Source of the DNA: Gaeumannomyces sp. JS-464
Taxonomy: Eukaryota > Ascomycota > Sordariomycetes > Magnaporthales > Magnaporthaceae
Length of the DNA: 64,000 bases
NCBI GenBank assembly: GCA_002197995.1
Contig: NGZR01000005.1
Coordinates: 2,294,001 to 2,358,000 of the forward strand
Direction: 5' to 3'
Shown: one piece after another, positions 46,990 to 57,562 of the stretch
How positions within the stretch are numbered: the stretch's first letter is position 1
How the letters are laid out: the number at the start of each line of letters is the position of its first letter
Notes under the pieces: model-generated
The model's database searches: none
Told to the model about the DNA's origin: nothing
Seen by the model: only the letters and a program-made list of their open reading frames with translations
Made by a program: the position numbers and the translations under genes

Positions 46990-48169
46990 ATGTCGGCGCC
47001 GCTGCTGTCAAGGGCACCGCCGACGTGCCTCAGCTGCCTCCGCCGGACCCTCACCGGCGCCGGGGCAGCGGCTGTTGCCGCCGGCCCGGCCTCCTCCTCT
47101 CCTCTTTCCCCTCCAGCTCCACCGCCGTCGGCCTGACCCAGGTCCGGGGCAAGAAGACCAAGGGCCGGCAGTATGACCAGGGCGTGCTCGTGAGGTTGCT
47201 CAAGGACATTAGGCAGTTTGGTCCCAAGCGTGCGTCTCTTTGATGCTGCCCCTCACCATCATCGCCCACACTCACACACCACACCCTGGAGGGGACTCTC
47301 CCGCTGACTTTGTCGCCCGCGGCCGCCCTCCAGACTCCATCTTCCTGGCGCCCCGGGGCAGGATGCGGAACATGTGGTACCCCTCCCGAAAGGCCGAGTA
47401 CATGACGGCCGCCCGCTTCGCCGAGCTGGGCCTGACCCGCGACGCCATCGGCGAGCGCGACCCGCTCTTCACCATCGCCAAGAAGGCCACCCCCAAGGAG
47501 GAGAAGGCGGCCCAGAAGGCTGCCGACTGGCTGAAGGAGAAGAAGAAGATGGCGATCGGCCCGGTTGTGTCTCCCGAGGTTCGTTCGTTCCTGCGTTCCC
47601 TCTCAAATACTAAAAACAAATGCACAACGAAACCCCGGAAACTAACCCCCTGGACAACCAAACCACAAACACAGCCCGAGCAAGCCGCCGTGCTCCTCCA
47701 GAGCATCATCCCCGACCTCATGACCTTCCGCCGCAAGGTCATGGCGCCCAAGAAGGACGAGCCGGCCCCGGCCCCCAAGCCGTACCGCAACCCGCTGCTG
47801 GCCGCCGACGCCTCCATATCGACCGCGCCCGACGCCGCGCCCGCCGCCGCCGCCGCAGGGGAGCCGGAGCCCGTCGCCCACCACGCCGCCGGGACCCCCA
47901 TCTTCGGCTCCGTCTCGGCCGCGGACCTGGCCCAGCGCGTCCGCGAGATGCTCCTGGGCCACGACGAGGCCGCCCGCATCCCCGTCAGGGAGGAGCACTT
48001 CCGCATCCAGGGCGTCGTCGACGAGCACGGGAACCCCGTCCCGGACGCCACAAAGGTCCGCGTCCTCGGCCGCTGGGCCGTCTCCATATCCATCCCCCAT
48101 GAGGGGAACGCACCCGCGGTCAAACCGGTCGTGAAGCATTTCGAGGTTGTCGAGGAGAAGTCCTCGTGA
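46990..48169 (+). CDS. MRPL50: Mitochondrial large-subunit ribosomal protein bL9m
   Basis: Homologue of bacterial bL9 and yeast Mrpl50, a mitoribosome 54S component. Exons are 46990-47229, 47334-47578 and 47675-48169. The start (MSAPLLSRAPPTCLSCLRR) is an Arg/Ser/Ala-rich import signal. The bL9 core is VLVRLLKDIRQFGPK, spliced to HSIFLAPRGRMRNMWYPSRK, then AEYMTAARFAELGLTRDAIGERDP, which matches fungal bL9m. The C-terminal part has a long Ala/Pro linker and ends EVVEEKSS. One base is missing in the C-rich region about 47100-47140: the ATG frame stops at TGA while VGLTQVRGKKTKGRQYDQG continues in another frame. Corrected length is about 326 residues. The bL9 assignment is good for the N-domain; the C-domain is divergent. 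Confidence 0.88.
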
Positions 48170-49016
48170 GCGTCTGTTCCGCCTCGTGATGAGGTGTAGT
48201 TGTCGCTGTACCATAAACGCACTCGGCCTGTTTTATATAGGTAGCCACATGTAAAACCCCATTATTCAAACCGCCAAACAATATCTCACCCTTGGTATCG
48301 TTCAGTGTTATTTACAGTTGCGACAGGAAAGACGGTTTTGTCGTCTCACACGGCCGCGCTTACTTGCATGAGGCCACTTGAGAACATGATATTTATTCCG
48401 ACTATTTCATGATTATAGAAACAGGTTCCAGCGAGACAAATGAAAACCCTCGAACAAATACAACACCGCTATGTTAGACAGTGCAGTCTATATCGCTGCC
48501 TACCTGAGGGAGGTAGGGAGGGATGGCACCGAGGAGGTTCGTAATGAAACAAGGAAAAGGAAAAGAGAAGCAAAAATTCGAAGACGCCCGATGACCCACC
48601 CAGCAACAAAAGATATATCTGGTATGAAGCACTTTTTAGTGCTAGTGTTTTTGTCTCGTCCTAGTGATACTATGGCTATCCAAGCGCCGCCCGGGTTTCA
48701 AGAGGGCCTATTTGTTCACGACAATGAAACTGAAGAATGAAAGTTGATAGGTGCGCACCCAAGCCCTTCACCTGCCGCCGTCATAGCCGAAGTCGAGATT
48801 CCATAAATGGTCCCAAACAACACTTCTCTTAGCAGGGCTCTCGATAGAAGCGGCGCTGTGTTCTCGCTGCACCGGCGGTGGGCGTGCGCGCTGTTGTTGC
48901 GGCTGCGCTTGGGCGCGGTATGTATGATTATGATAATAATGGCGGGGAGCATCATGAGTCTGCGATAAGCCGGCACACGAACAACAGGGCCGAGTCATCA
49001 GCGAGCCGTCTTCACG
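48170..49016. other. Convergent gap between the bL9m gene and ATG11
   Basis: These 847 bp lie between opposing stop codons and include AT-rich stretches near 48230-48300 and 48380-48480. No gene is supported. Confidence 0.5.
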
Positions 49017-52000
49017 TCATGGTCCGAGCAGCGAGTCCACAATGTTGCCGTTGTTTCGTACCTCGGCGTCGACGGGCGGCACCTCCCCCGGAGGCTGGGC
49101 CGGCGAGTTGAGTTGGGCCTGCTGTTGGCTCGGACTCGCGGCAGCAGACGCATCCGCCGTCGCCCGCAGACTGTTGGTCTCGCTCGAGGGGTGGTTGTGG
49201 CTGCCGGCGCTGTTGCGGATCCCCGAGGGGCCGGCTAAGGCCGACGGCGCCCGCTTGGAGCTCGTGCTCGACCGGCGGCTCTCGAGGCTCTTGGACAGCG
49301 TCTTGCTGACGCCATCGATGCCCGTGGGCCGGCCGCCCAGCGGGCCGAGCGCCTTGCCCGACCTCGGATGCGTATGCACGTCTCCTTTCGCCTCAACGTT
49401 GTTAGCGGCGACGGTAGTTTTACCCAAGCCAGGTGTCGACGGCGCACCGGGCTTGTCCTCCACCGCGTCGATCATGTACCACCGCAGACCGTCCGAGAGG
49501 TCAAATGGGTTATCGTTGTCATCGTCGTTGAGTGACTCGGTCTCGCCCTGCAGGCTCTTAGACAGGTCCACCACCTTCTCCTGCACCCTCGTAATGCGCG
49601 CCACCAGCCACTCCCTGTTGCGGAGCCGGTGCGCCTCCTGCTCACGAAGGAAGTAGTGCGGGAACCCGATATTGAAAGCGGCCCACGCCCCGTTCGTCTG
49701 ATTCCTAGTGGGTAAGAACAGGGCGAGGTCTCCCTCCTTGAAGTGCTTGAAGGCGATCTTGTCGTGCGCGTCCTTCTGGAGCACATGCATCTTCTCACGG
49801 CAGCTCCGCAAGTCTCGCTGCATCTTGCGCGCGATGTGCTCCACGTCCTTGACGCGGCGGTAGACTGTCTCGGAGAAGGCGTCCATGTCGAAGCTGCCGA
49901 GTGACGACAGGTAAGCTTCGTACTTCTCCGCCTCCTCCTCCAGGCCCGACGCGTGCATCCAGTACAGGAGCTCGATGTCCCCGGGTTGCTCCGCCAGCAC
50001 CCGGCTCGCCGCTCCAGACTTGGGCTCTGTATCGTTGAGGTTCATGGTGGACCGCTCAGCGCGCGGGATCTTTTGGATGGCCATCGACCCGCCTTCGCGG
50101 CTCACTGAGAAGCCGAGACGCTCCAGCAGCCGCACCAGGCGCTCGTTCTGCGAGTACAGCCGCTGGCTGAGATCCTTAGCGCGCTCCATCCGCGCGTCGC
50201 TCCGTTTTGTGAGGAGGCCCAGCTTGGACTGCGAGGCCTGCAGTTTCTCTTGGAACAGCCGTAGCTCTTCCTCAAGGCTGCCAACCTGAGACTGCTTCGA
50301 TGCCAGATTTTCTGTGAGCGTCATGATCTTCTTGTCTTCTTTCTTCAAGTCGCACGCGGAGGCTTTCTGATCCCGTCTCGCCGTGAGCCAGTCGCACCCG
50401 GAGCTCATCCAGCTGCTTGCGGCCGTCCTCAAGCTCGCCTTCGAGCGCGCTGACTCTGGCCTTTTGCTCCTGCGACTGTTCCTTGAGGTGCAGCGATGTC
50501 ATCTCCTCGTTCGAGAGCTTCTCTTGTGTTTCAGACAGTGTCGACTTGAGCTCGCGAGCTGCGCTTTGGGCGAGCTCTAGGTTTGATCTGAGTATGACCA
50601 TGTCGCTTTCCACCGTGCGCACCTTGGCGAGTATGTCTGCCGACTTGTTCGAGACCGCGTCAGCAAGATCGTTGATGTCGCTTGGGACTGACGTCTCCGG
50701 AAGGTACTGCCGGTGCAGATCTCTAAGCGCCCTCAGCGGCACTTCCCCGACCTCGTCAGACTGTTTCAGCTTCCGGGTCAGATTGTTGACATCCTCTTGT
50801 GACGACTGCAGCTGCGCCTGTAGTATCTCGTTGCGCTCCCTTTGCAGCCGCGCCTCGTTTCGGAGGAAATCAACCTGCCCCTGGGCCTTGAGAGCATCGT
50901 CCGTTTTCTCCTTAGCCAGCCTCCCAACCTCGGCCTCCAATGAGCGGACCTTGTGGTCGTACGAAGCCTTCTCATTCTCGCGCGACTCGCCAAAGTGCTC
51001 AATCTCGTCCTCGGTATCCTCAAGCCTGGCTTGCAGTTTCCGAATCTCCTCCTCGAGGGACTTGCGCTCATCCATGAACTCCCGCTTCAGCGCCTCCATG
51101 TTCTCAAGCAGGTCCTTTTTGGTTGAGTTGACTTCGTCCATCTGCATCTTTATGTCATCGTGTTGCGTGGCACGGGTTGCGGCGTCTCTCTCCAAGATAG
51201 CGGCGCGCTCCTTCTCATCCTTGAGTTCTGTCTCCAACTGCTTGATACGCTGAAAGATCTGGAGGTCGTGGTTGTCCACGGATTGCCGACGGTCTACTGA
51301 GAGCGCGGGTGACCTTATCGAGGCGGTAGAATCGTTACGGTCAGGGAGTTGTTGGCTCGGTGTCTGGAACATGTTGCCCAGAGTTGGCCGCGAGGCCTGA
51401 CTTTGGCGATGTAGAAGGTCCTCCAGCCTCCTCACTCTGCTCTCTGCAGTCTTCAGTTTGGTCTCAAGCTTGAGCTTGTCCTCCTGCAGAGAGCGGAGAA
51501 CTTCGTCGTCCCCACGGATCATGAGCCCGCTGCGTCCGAGAGCTGCCTCATGCACGCTGCCATTCTTGAACGCCTTCAAACGCTTGAACTGCTGCTGGGG
51601 GTGTTCAGCTCGGTTATCAACTTGGCGATGTCAGCCATGATTTCCGCCTCGGCCCTTTGCCGTTGCAGCGTGTCATGGAAGTCCTCGAGTTCTTTTCTCG
51701 ACATCACAGGCCACTGTTCATCCTCGCCCAACAGATTGACTTCGAGGCCAGGGACGTTGCTCTCGGCGCCCAGAGACTCCGGGCCGTAGTTCGTCTCGCC
51801 AATGGACTTGAACCACTTCCTGCGCCTCTTGATCTCCTCGTCTTGGAAGAGCGCCATCTCGTTGGCTAGGGTAGCCGAGTCCGTCCTTATCTTCTCGTAC
51901 CACTCCCGGCGCCTGATGGATTCGGCGACAAAGGAGGCGTACACGTAGGGGACCTGTTGTATCAGGCGCAGGTAGTCAAAAGTAGACAGCTCATCGTCCT

Positions 52001-53240
52001 GGCCGATAGAGTTGATCTGTGCCTTGACCTGCGTGGTGAGGCTGGTCATCTCGGTGATGCTCTGCATAAAGTCAAGTGACTCGGCGGCCAGCGCATTGCG
52101 CGCTTGCGTGGCGTCGCGCATCATCTTATCCATCTCGAGTGCTCTGCTGCGAATGCTAGGCAGCAAGCGTTCGGTGTGGGTGGCGGCAATCTTGGACGCC
52201 TGCAGCAGGTCCCTTGTCGAGGAAGAGTACTCCAGGGTGGTGTGGTGGTCGGTCTCGATCTTTTTGACCAAGGCACCGATGTCCTGGAGCAGCTGGGCAG
52301 GCTCGTCCGCGTGCGACAGGGTCGAGCGCTTAGCCGCTTGCTCGAACTGGTGGACAATCTCGTCAAAATTTTGGATGAGACGCGAGGCGGCCTTTTCTAG
52401 GTCGGCAGCCTTGGTGGTGAACTTGCGCAGGACAGCGGGTGCACGGCGGCCTTCCCTACGCGCCACGTCGAGATCTACAAGGTCCTCGAGTGTAGCTTGC
52501 TTCGAGGGGCGGCCCTTGGCGCCGGTCACATCCTTGCCCGTCATCAAGCGAACCATGGAGGCCGAGACGGGGACACTGCGGGCAAGGCTGAGATACTGCT
52601 CCCAGCTGGTGACCAGGACATTGAACTCCGCCTGCTCGGGTGTGAGCCACTTCTTCAGCTCGTCGTATTTGCTCTCGGTGGCACGGACGACAGCCTCGAG
52701 ATTGGCCACGGCAGCGTCGAGGCAAGTCAATATCACGTCGACCCGCTCGTAGCGCTCCTGGGCCGTCCTGGCCATCTCATCACAGTCCTGGGCCACCTGG
52801 AGAGCCCAGGCGCGGCGGTCTCTGAAGAGCTCCTGCCATGACTGCAGTGAGTGGGTGTCGTGTATGTCGTTGGGCGGCTTCGAGATGGCGTAGGGCTTCG
52901 GCGGTGCGAGCTCGAGCTGGGCGGGAAGCGAGGCGGTGGGCGAGCTGGCCTGGGTGACGCGACTGTCGTAGACAAAGATCTCCTTCTCGGTCTGTACGGC
53001 CTGGGGCTTGAGGGCCTTGCCGGGAGGCACTAGGGCGATGATGCAGCTGGGAGGGATCGAGGTCTGTCGGGAGACGGAGAGCTTGAAATCATCTAGGCTG
53101 TGGGGAGAGTCAGCTGCTGCGGCGGCGAGCGTGGTGTGCAAGGCGGCGAGGCGGCGGCGGGCAATCACATACCTTGCGAGTCGCGAAGTGTCTATTTCTA
53201 GGCGTTGGCCCGTATGGGCGATCAACACCTGTGCCGCCAT
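49017..53240 (-). CDS. ATG11: Autophagy-related protein 11
   Basis: Atg11 is the scaffold for selective autophagy, binding cargo receptors and the Atg1 kinase. Exons on the minus strand are 53240-53173 and 53097-49017; the 75-nt intron is open in frame but splicing joins TSRLAR to SLDDFKLSVSRQTSIPP, as in relatives. The N-terminal ubiquitin-like part starts MAAQVLIAHTGQRLEIDT. A very long coiled coil fills the middle (for example residues 560-930). The conserved Atg11 C-domain is near residue 1142: FKEGDLALFLPTRNQTNGAW, then NIGFPHYFLREQEAHRLRNR. A disordered tail closes the protein. Frame breaks occur at the C-run (minus strand) at 51597-51601, one base missing, and near 50350-50360, about one extra base. 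Corrected length is about 1382 residues. Confidence 0.95.
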
Positions 53241-54781
53241 CGGGGTGCATCACCGGGCATCGCGTCTCGAGGGAAGCAGGAGGGAGGGGCGGCGCGGCTC
53301 GATGTTTATGGATGGAGCTTAGGTCAAGGATAGGCCGACTGTAGGTTTGGGCGGGACCGTGCCAGTCGAGGGTTTGGCAACAAGGTTCGGGAAAGGCGGA
53401 TGCAGTGCAGAAGAATATGATGGACAACAAAACAATACAGGCATGGACGGACCAAGCTAATGCAGGGTTCAGATGGATGGATGGACAGGACAGGGCGGAG
53501 GTGGAAGAGGAGAGAGATAGGCGGTTTCAAGGCAGCATTCGAGGTGTCGCTGGGTGGGTCAGCGAGTGTCGGAGCACCTGTGAGAAGAAACGAGGAGATA
53601 GCAGATAGCAGTTTGTAGTGTCATTCACAATGGAGGTACGAGGCCATCGCGGAAGAGTCACGCCCAACAAAGAATTATCGCAATCCAAGACTCGTCTGCG
53701 AGCGCCCGGTTGCCAGGGAAGGGCGAACCAGCACGGACAGGTGGTTTGAGAGCCTTCATGTTGGCACAGCACAGGCACCTAGCCGGGACTAGGGCTTGTC
53801 ATGGAAAGACTTCCGAGGATGCAGGCAGTGACGCCGCCGATAACGACACACCGCCTGTGATCCCTGGCGTGATTCTGCCGCCTGGACGCTGGAGTGAATC
53901 AAGGCTCCGTCATGCGGGCAGCCCCAGGTCACGAACAAGCAACCACCAGTGGATCCACCCAGCCCTAGTTCCTGGACGGGTGATCTGGCACCTCGCGATT
54001 GCCTGCTGGAGACCCAGATATGCAACCCAAGGCAGGCACGGCAGCACTGGCGGGGACATCCACGGCGGCCAAACAAAAACATGCAGTTCCGACAATGCTC
54101 TTTTACCCGAACTTATCATGTAGATGTCCTTTGGTGTTTCCCATATCATTTTCTCTTTCATACCCTTTCCTATTTCGTATATCCTTTTTATTTCCTGGAG
54201 CTCATGTTTATACGGACTGCAGGCTTTTATTTGGAAACGTGACGCGCTCGGTCAGACGAGGAGAGCAACAGAAAGGACTGGGGACTGCCCGTGCCAAACA
54301 AAATGCTGCCCAGATCCATTCTTTGTTTCGCTGGTGCGCACCGAGACGCTGTTGGCCGGCCTGGTGCCACGCCATGCGGACCCTTCCGATCTCTTGCATC
54401 CCCGGTCCCCGCCCGCCCCAGACTCGCCTCTGCTAGCCCCACGAGCCCACGTGCCCACGCACCCATCCATCATCTATCCCCCCATTCTTCACGGCATACC
54501 CACCCTAGCCATTCCACCGGTGTCGCCCCGGTGCTAGCTTGCACACGACACCGACCGGTCTGCGGGAGGCCCGCCGCTATGTACTGTTTGAGCTGAGAAC
54601 CCCGGATCTAGAACGCGCCACCGTCTCTTGGGCTCTCTCAAAATACACATGGTGGCGACCGAGGCCACGCTCATTTGCTGCAAAAAGCTCGAGGTGGATG
54701 GTGTGAAGATTGTGATGGATGTGATGTGATAGCACACTGCGCGGTACATACAAGAGCCAGCCTCTCGCCCCGGTCGACAGG
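53241..54781. promoter_or_regulatory. Divergent upstream region of ATG11 and the MATE-like gene
   Basis: The 1.5-kb stretch has no supported gene. Near 54130-54200 it carries a T/C-rich tract. Short frames here show no recognisable product. Confidence 0.45.
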
Positions 54782-56413
54782 ATGAATAGACTGGCAAACA
54801 CCATCCTCACCCTCTCTGGCTCTCGCAGCCGGGCGTTTTCAGGATACACCATGCTCCCCAAGCGCGACGTTGAGGAATCCGCCCGCGACGGCTCCGAGCC
54901 GCGCCACGACAACGACGGCGATGAGAGGCGCAGCGAGGACGATGTTGGCGCCGAGTCCGCCGCTTGGTACCATCGCAAACGGTACCCCGGTGCGCTTCTG
55001 TTCAACATCGCCTCGTTCATCCTGCCTGCCTTATATGGTCTTCTGTCCAAGTACTGGGTGGCCAATATCGACTCCTCCCTCGTGGTAACCACCGACGTAT
55101 ACACATACATCGGTGTTGTCGTCGAGGTGCTAAACGAGGGCCTACCTCGCGCCGCCTGGGTTATTATCGGAGACGCGTCGCTCCGGACACTCGCCCAGCG
55201 GCTGGGCCTGACCCATACTTTGATCCTGTTCCAGGCATCGCTGGGACTGATAATGAGCATCGCCTTCGTCGCCGCTGCACCAACATTCGCCGAGGGGTTC
55301 GTTCCCGTCGAGGTGCGCGACGTGAGCATCACATATGTGCGCATTAGCGGCTTCAGTGCCCTGACCAGCACGATAGAGACGGCCGTTGCCAACGCCACGA
55401 GGGCGCTGGACAAGCCGGACGTGCCTTTGATTATCAGCTCGGCCAAGTTTGTCGTCAACATCGTGCTCGACCTTCTGCTCATCTCACCCTTCCACGTGGG
55501 CTCCCACACCCCTACCGTCAACCTGCAGGCCGGCGTCCAGCTCGCCTGCAACATGACAGCTGCGCTTGTCGGCCTTGCATACTTCCTCTGGCGCACCAGC
55601 CTCCGGTTCCGCAGGGGCCGCCGCAGGCACGAGCACCAGCATCAGCACCACGGCGTCAATGAGACGACACGCCCAAGCGTGCGTCACCTCCTGGTCCTCC
55701 TCCGCCCAGGCCTCGCCACCTTCCTCGAGTCGGCGATCCGAAACGCGCTCTACCTGTGGCTCGTCACCACCATCGTCGCCATGGGGTCGACGTACGCCAC
55801 GGCCTGGGGCGTCTTCAACACCATCAGGTGGGGGCTCATAATGGTGCCCGTCAACGCGCTGGAGCAGACCTCGCTCGCTTTCACGGCCCACGCCTGGGGC
55901 GCCCTCCGCCGGACCGTCGGCGTTGCGGACCTGCAGCCCCGCGTCTCCCCGCGCGACCTCGTCCCCGTACTGCGTCCCGCCGCCACGTCGCTGGCCATCG
56001 CGCTCGCCGTCGAGGTCCCCGTCTGCCTGCTCCTCACCTTCCTGGGCGCCCGCCCGTTTGCGCGCTACCTCAGCGGGTCGGACGAGGTGGCCGACGTCGC
56101 CGCCATGATGTGGCGGACCCTGGATTGGTGCTACATCTTCTATGCCATGTCCACCCAGCTCGCGACCGTGCTCCTGGCGACCAGGCCGCGCTGGTACCTG
56201 TGGCAGAGCCTGGTGAGCAATCTGCTCTACGTGCTGCCGTGGGCCATCGCGTGCCAGACGGCGAGCCTGGATCCGAGCCGCGCGTGGACCTATCACTCTT
56301 TTGTTTTCGGTGGCAGCCTCGTATTTAGCTTCCTGGATATCGTCATTTTTGATGGATTCTGGGTTTGGTCTTTGGTGAAGGGGAAAATGAAGCTTGAACC
56401 TTTTAAAGCCTGA
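54782..56413 (+). CDS. MATE-like multidrug/organic-cation efflux protein
   Basis: Single exon of 543 residues (or 520 if translation starts at the second in-frame Met, 54851, [10 protein letters not shown]). It has about twelve hydrophobic helices, the first at residues 70-88 ([19 protein letters not shown]), in two similar halves. MATE-like features are [29 protein letters not shown] in helix 2 and [23 protein letters not shown] at the start of the second half. A hydrophilic His-rich loop ([11 protein letters not shown], about residue 285) separates the halves. Family knowledge suggests proton- or sodium-driven export of small molecules across the plasma or vacuolar membrane; the substrate is unknown. 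No frame break is seen. The nearest neighbour on the same strand is the kinetochore gene, 252 bp downstream, with no functional link apparent. Confidence 0.8.
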   Translation: MNRLANTILTLSGSRSRAFSGYTMLPKRDVEESARDGSEPRHDNDGDERRSEDDVGAESAAWYHRKRYPGALLFNIASFILPALYGLLSKYWVANIDSSLVVTTDVYTYIGVVVEVLNEGLPRAAWVIIGDASLRTLAQRLGLTHTLILFQASLGLIMSIAFVAAAPTFAEGFVPVEVRDVSITYVRISGFSALTSTIETAVANATRALDKPDVPLIISSAKFVVNIVLDLLLISPFHVGSHTPTVNLQAGVQLACNMTAALVGLAYFLWRTSLRFRRGRRRHEHQHQHHGVNETTRPSVRHLLVLLRPGLATFLESAIRNALYLWLVTTIVAMGSTYATAWGVFNTIRWGLIMVPVNALEQTSLAFTAHAWGALRRTVGVADLQPRVSPRDLVPVLRPAATSLAIALAVEVPVCLLLTFLGARPFARYLSGSDEVADVAAMMWRTLDWCYIFYAMSTQLATVLLATRPRWYLWQSLVSNLLYVLPWAIACQTASLDPSRAWTYHSFVFGGSLVFSFLDIVIFDGFWVWSLVKGKMKLEPFKA

Positions 56414-56665
56414 GAAGAATGGAACCTGGGTTGATCAGTTTTGTGTGGTCTTGATTTGGAGGTGGATATGGTGGTCCGTGCACATGGGACTGGGTCACGA
56501 TTTCGCTTCCATCGCGTGTGATCGCGAGCTCAAGTCTGGTGGAGAGTTGAACGAACTGTGGTATTTCCGGAAGAACCCTCATTACCGAGGCTCGCCATAG
56601 GTCTATTGGAAAGGTCTTTGTTCTTTATCGTATCAATATTTACGGCCGGCAGATTGAATTTAAGA

Positions 56666-57562
56666 ATGGCTTCGGGCGACACACTGATGCAAGATGCCCC
56701 TCCTGGCGGACATGTCGTGGTCTTCTCGAATGGCGAAGAACGCGTCTTGAAGCTCTTTGATCGCCTCCAAGAGCTCCAGCTCCAGTCGCCTTGGTCAGGG
56801 CAAGACAATCGCTTGCCCATAGTAAGCCAAGTCACGGCACCCCATATTGTCCTTTGATTTCACTTTCTTTGCAGCTAAGACGCTTGAAGATCTAGGCTCG
56901 TCGTCAAATGAGGATGAAGCTGCCCTGGACGAGGCCAAAAACCAGCTGCTGGAGACGCGGGCATCCTACTTTTTGCGCAACCAGGCGGTCGAGAGCGTGC
57001 TGTCGGCAAATCCCATACTAAACGCTGTCCACGGAGCCAAGCTAGCATCGCCCATTGAAAGGTACCCGAATGCCTACATCTATTGATTCACGGCGACGGC
57101 AGCGTTCCAAGCATATTTACTGCCCTCTCGGGCTTCGTGGTGATGTACCAACTGACTTGGCCACCACTAAAAAACCAAAGGGACCTGGAGGAGCCCATCA
57201 AACAACGCGACGCGGCCGCCAGAGCAGTTGCCACGCAGTCGACGGAGCTGCACGAGGTCCTGGACCGGCTCACCAAGGTGGAGAGCGAGAGCGCGGCCGT
57301 GGCCAGGCGCAACGTCGAGCTGGCGGCCGAGATGCTCCGGCTGGCGGAGGAGGCCGCCAGGGACGACAAGGTGCTCCTGGACGACGACGGCGGCGACGGG
57401 GACGGCGACGGCGGCCACCTCGCCCGGCTCGAGAACGAGCTGCGCCAGAGCCGGCGGCGGCTGCGGGTCATGAAGGGCACGGCCAGCGCCGTCGTGGTCG
57501 GCAGCGGCGTGGACTGGGTCCGCGATCCCGCGCTCAGAGACATGGTCCTCGACCCCAAGTGA
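56666..57562 (+). CDS. CENP-H-like inner kinetochore protein (Fta3/Mcm16 type)
   Basis: A coiled-coil protein whose C-terminus carries the fungal CENP-H signature: LRVMKGTASAVVVGSGVDW followed by VRDPALRDMVLD. CENP-H is part of the constitutive centromere-associated network (CCAN/Ctf19). Exons are 56666-56821, 56880-57061 and 57181-57562, giving 239 residues with all phases consistent. For intron 1 the acceptor CTAAG (56879) keeps the frame, while the stronger TTGCAG (56874) does not. Exon 1 includes VVVFSNGEERVLKLFDRLQE; exon 2 includes LLETRASYFLRNQAVESVL; exon 3 is a heptad-rich helix (QRDAAARAVATQSTELHEVL). The start at 56666 (MASGDTLMQDAPPGG) is the only plausible Met. The assignment depends mainly on the C-terminal motif and coiled-coil layout. 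Confidence 0.7.

Noticed and set aside
50417..52752. Long plus-strand frames (278 and 246 codons)
   Set aside because: They are antisense to the ATG11 coiled coil, and their Ser/Arg-rich composition is a mirror of Glu/Leu codons.
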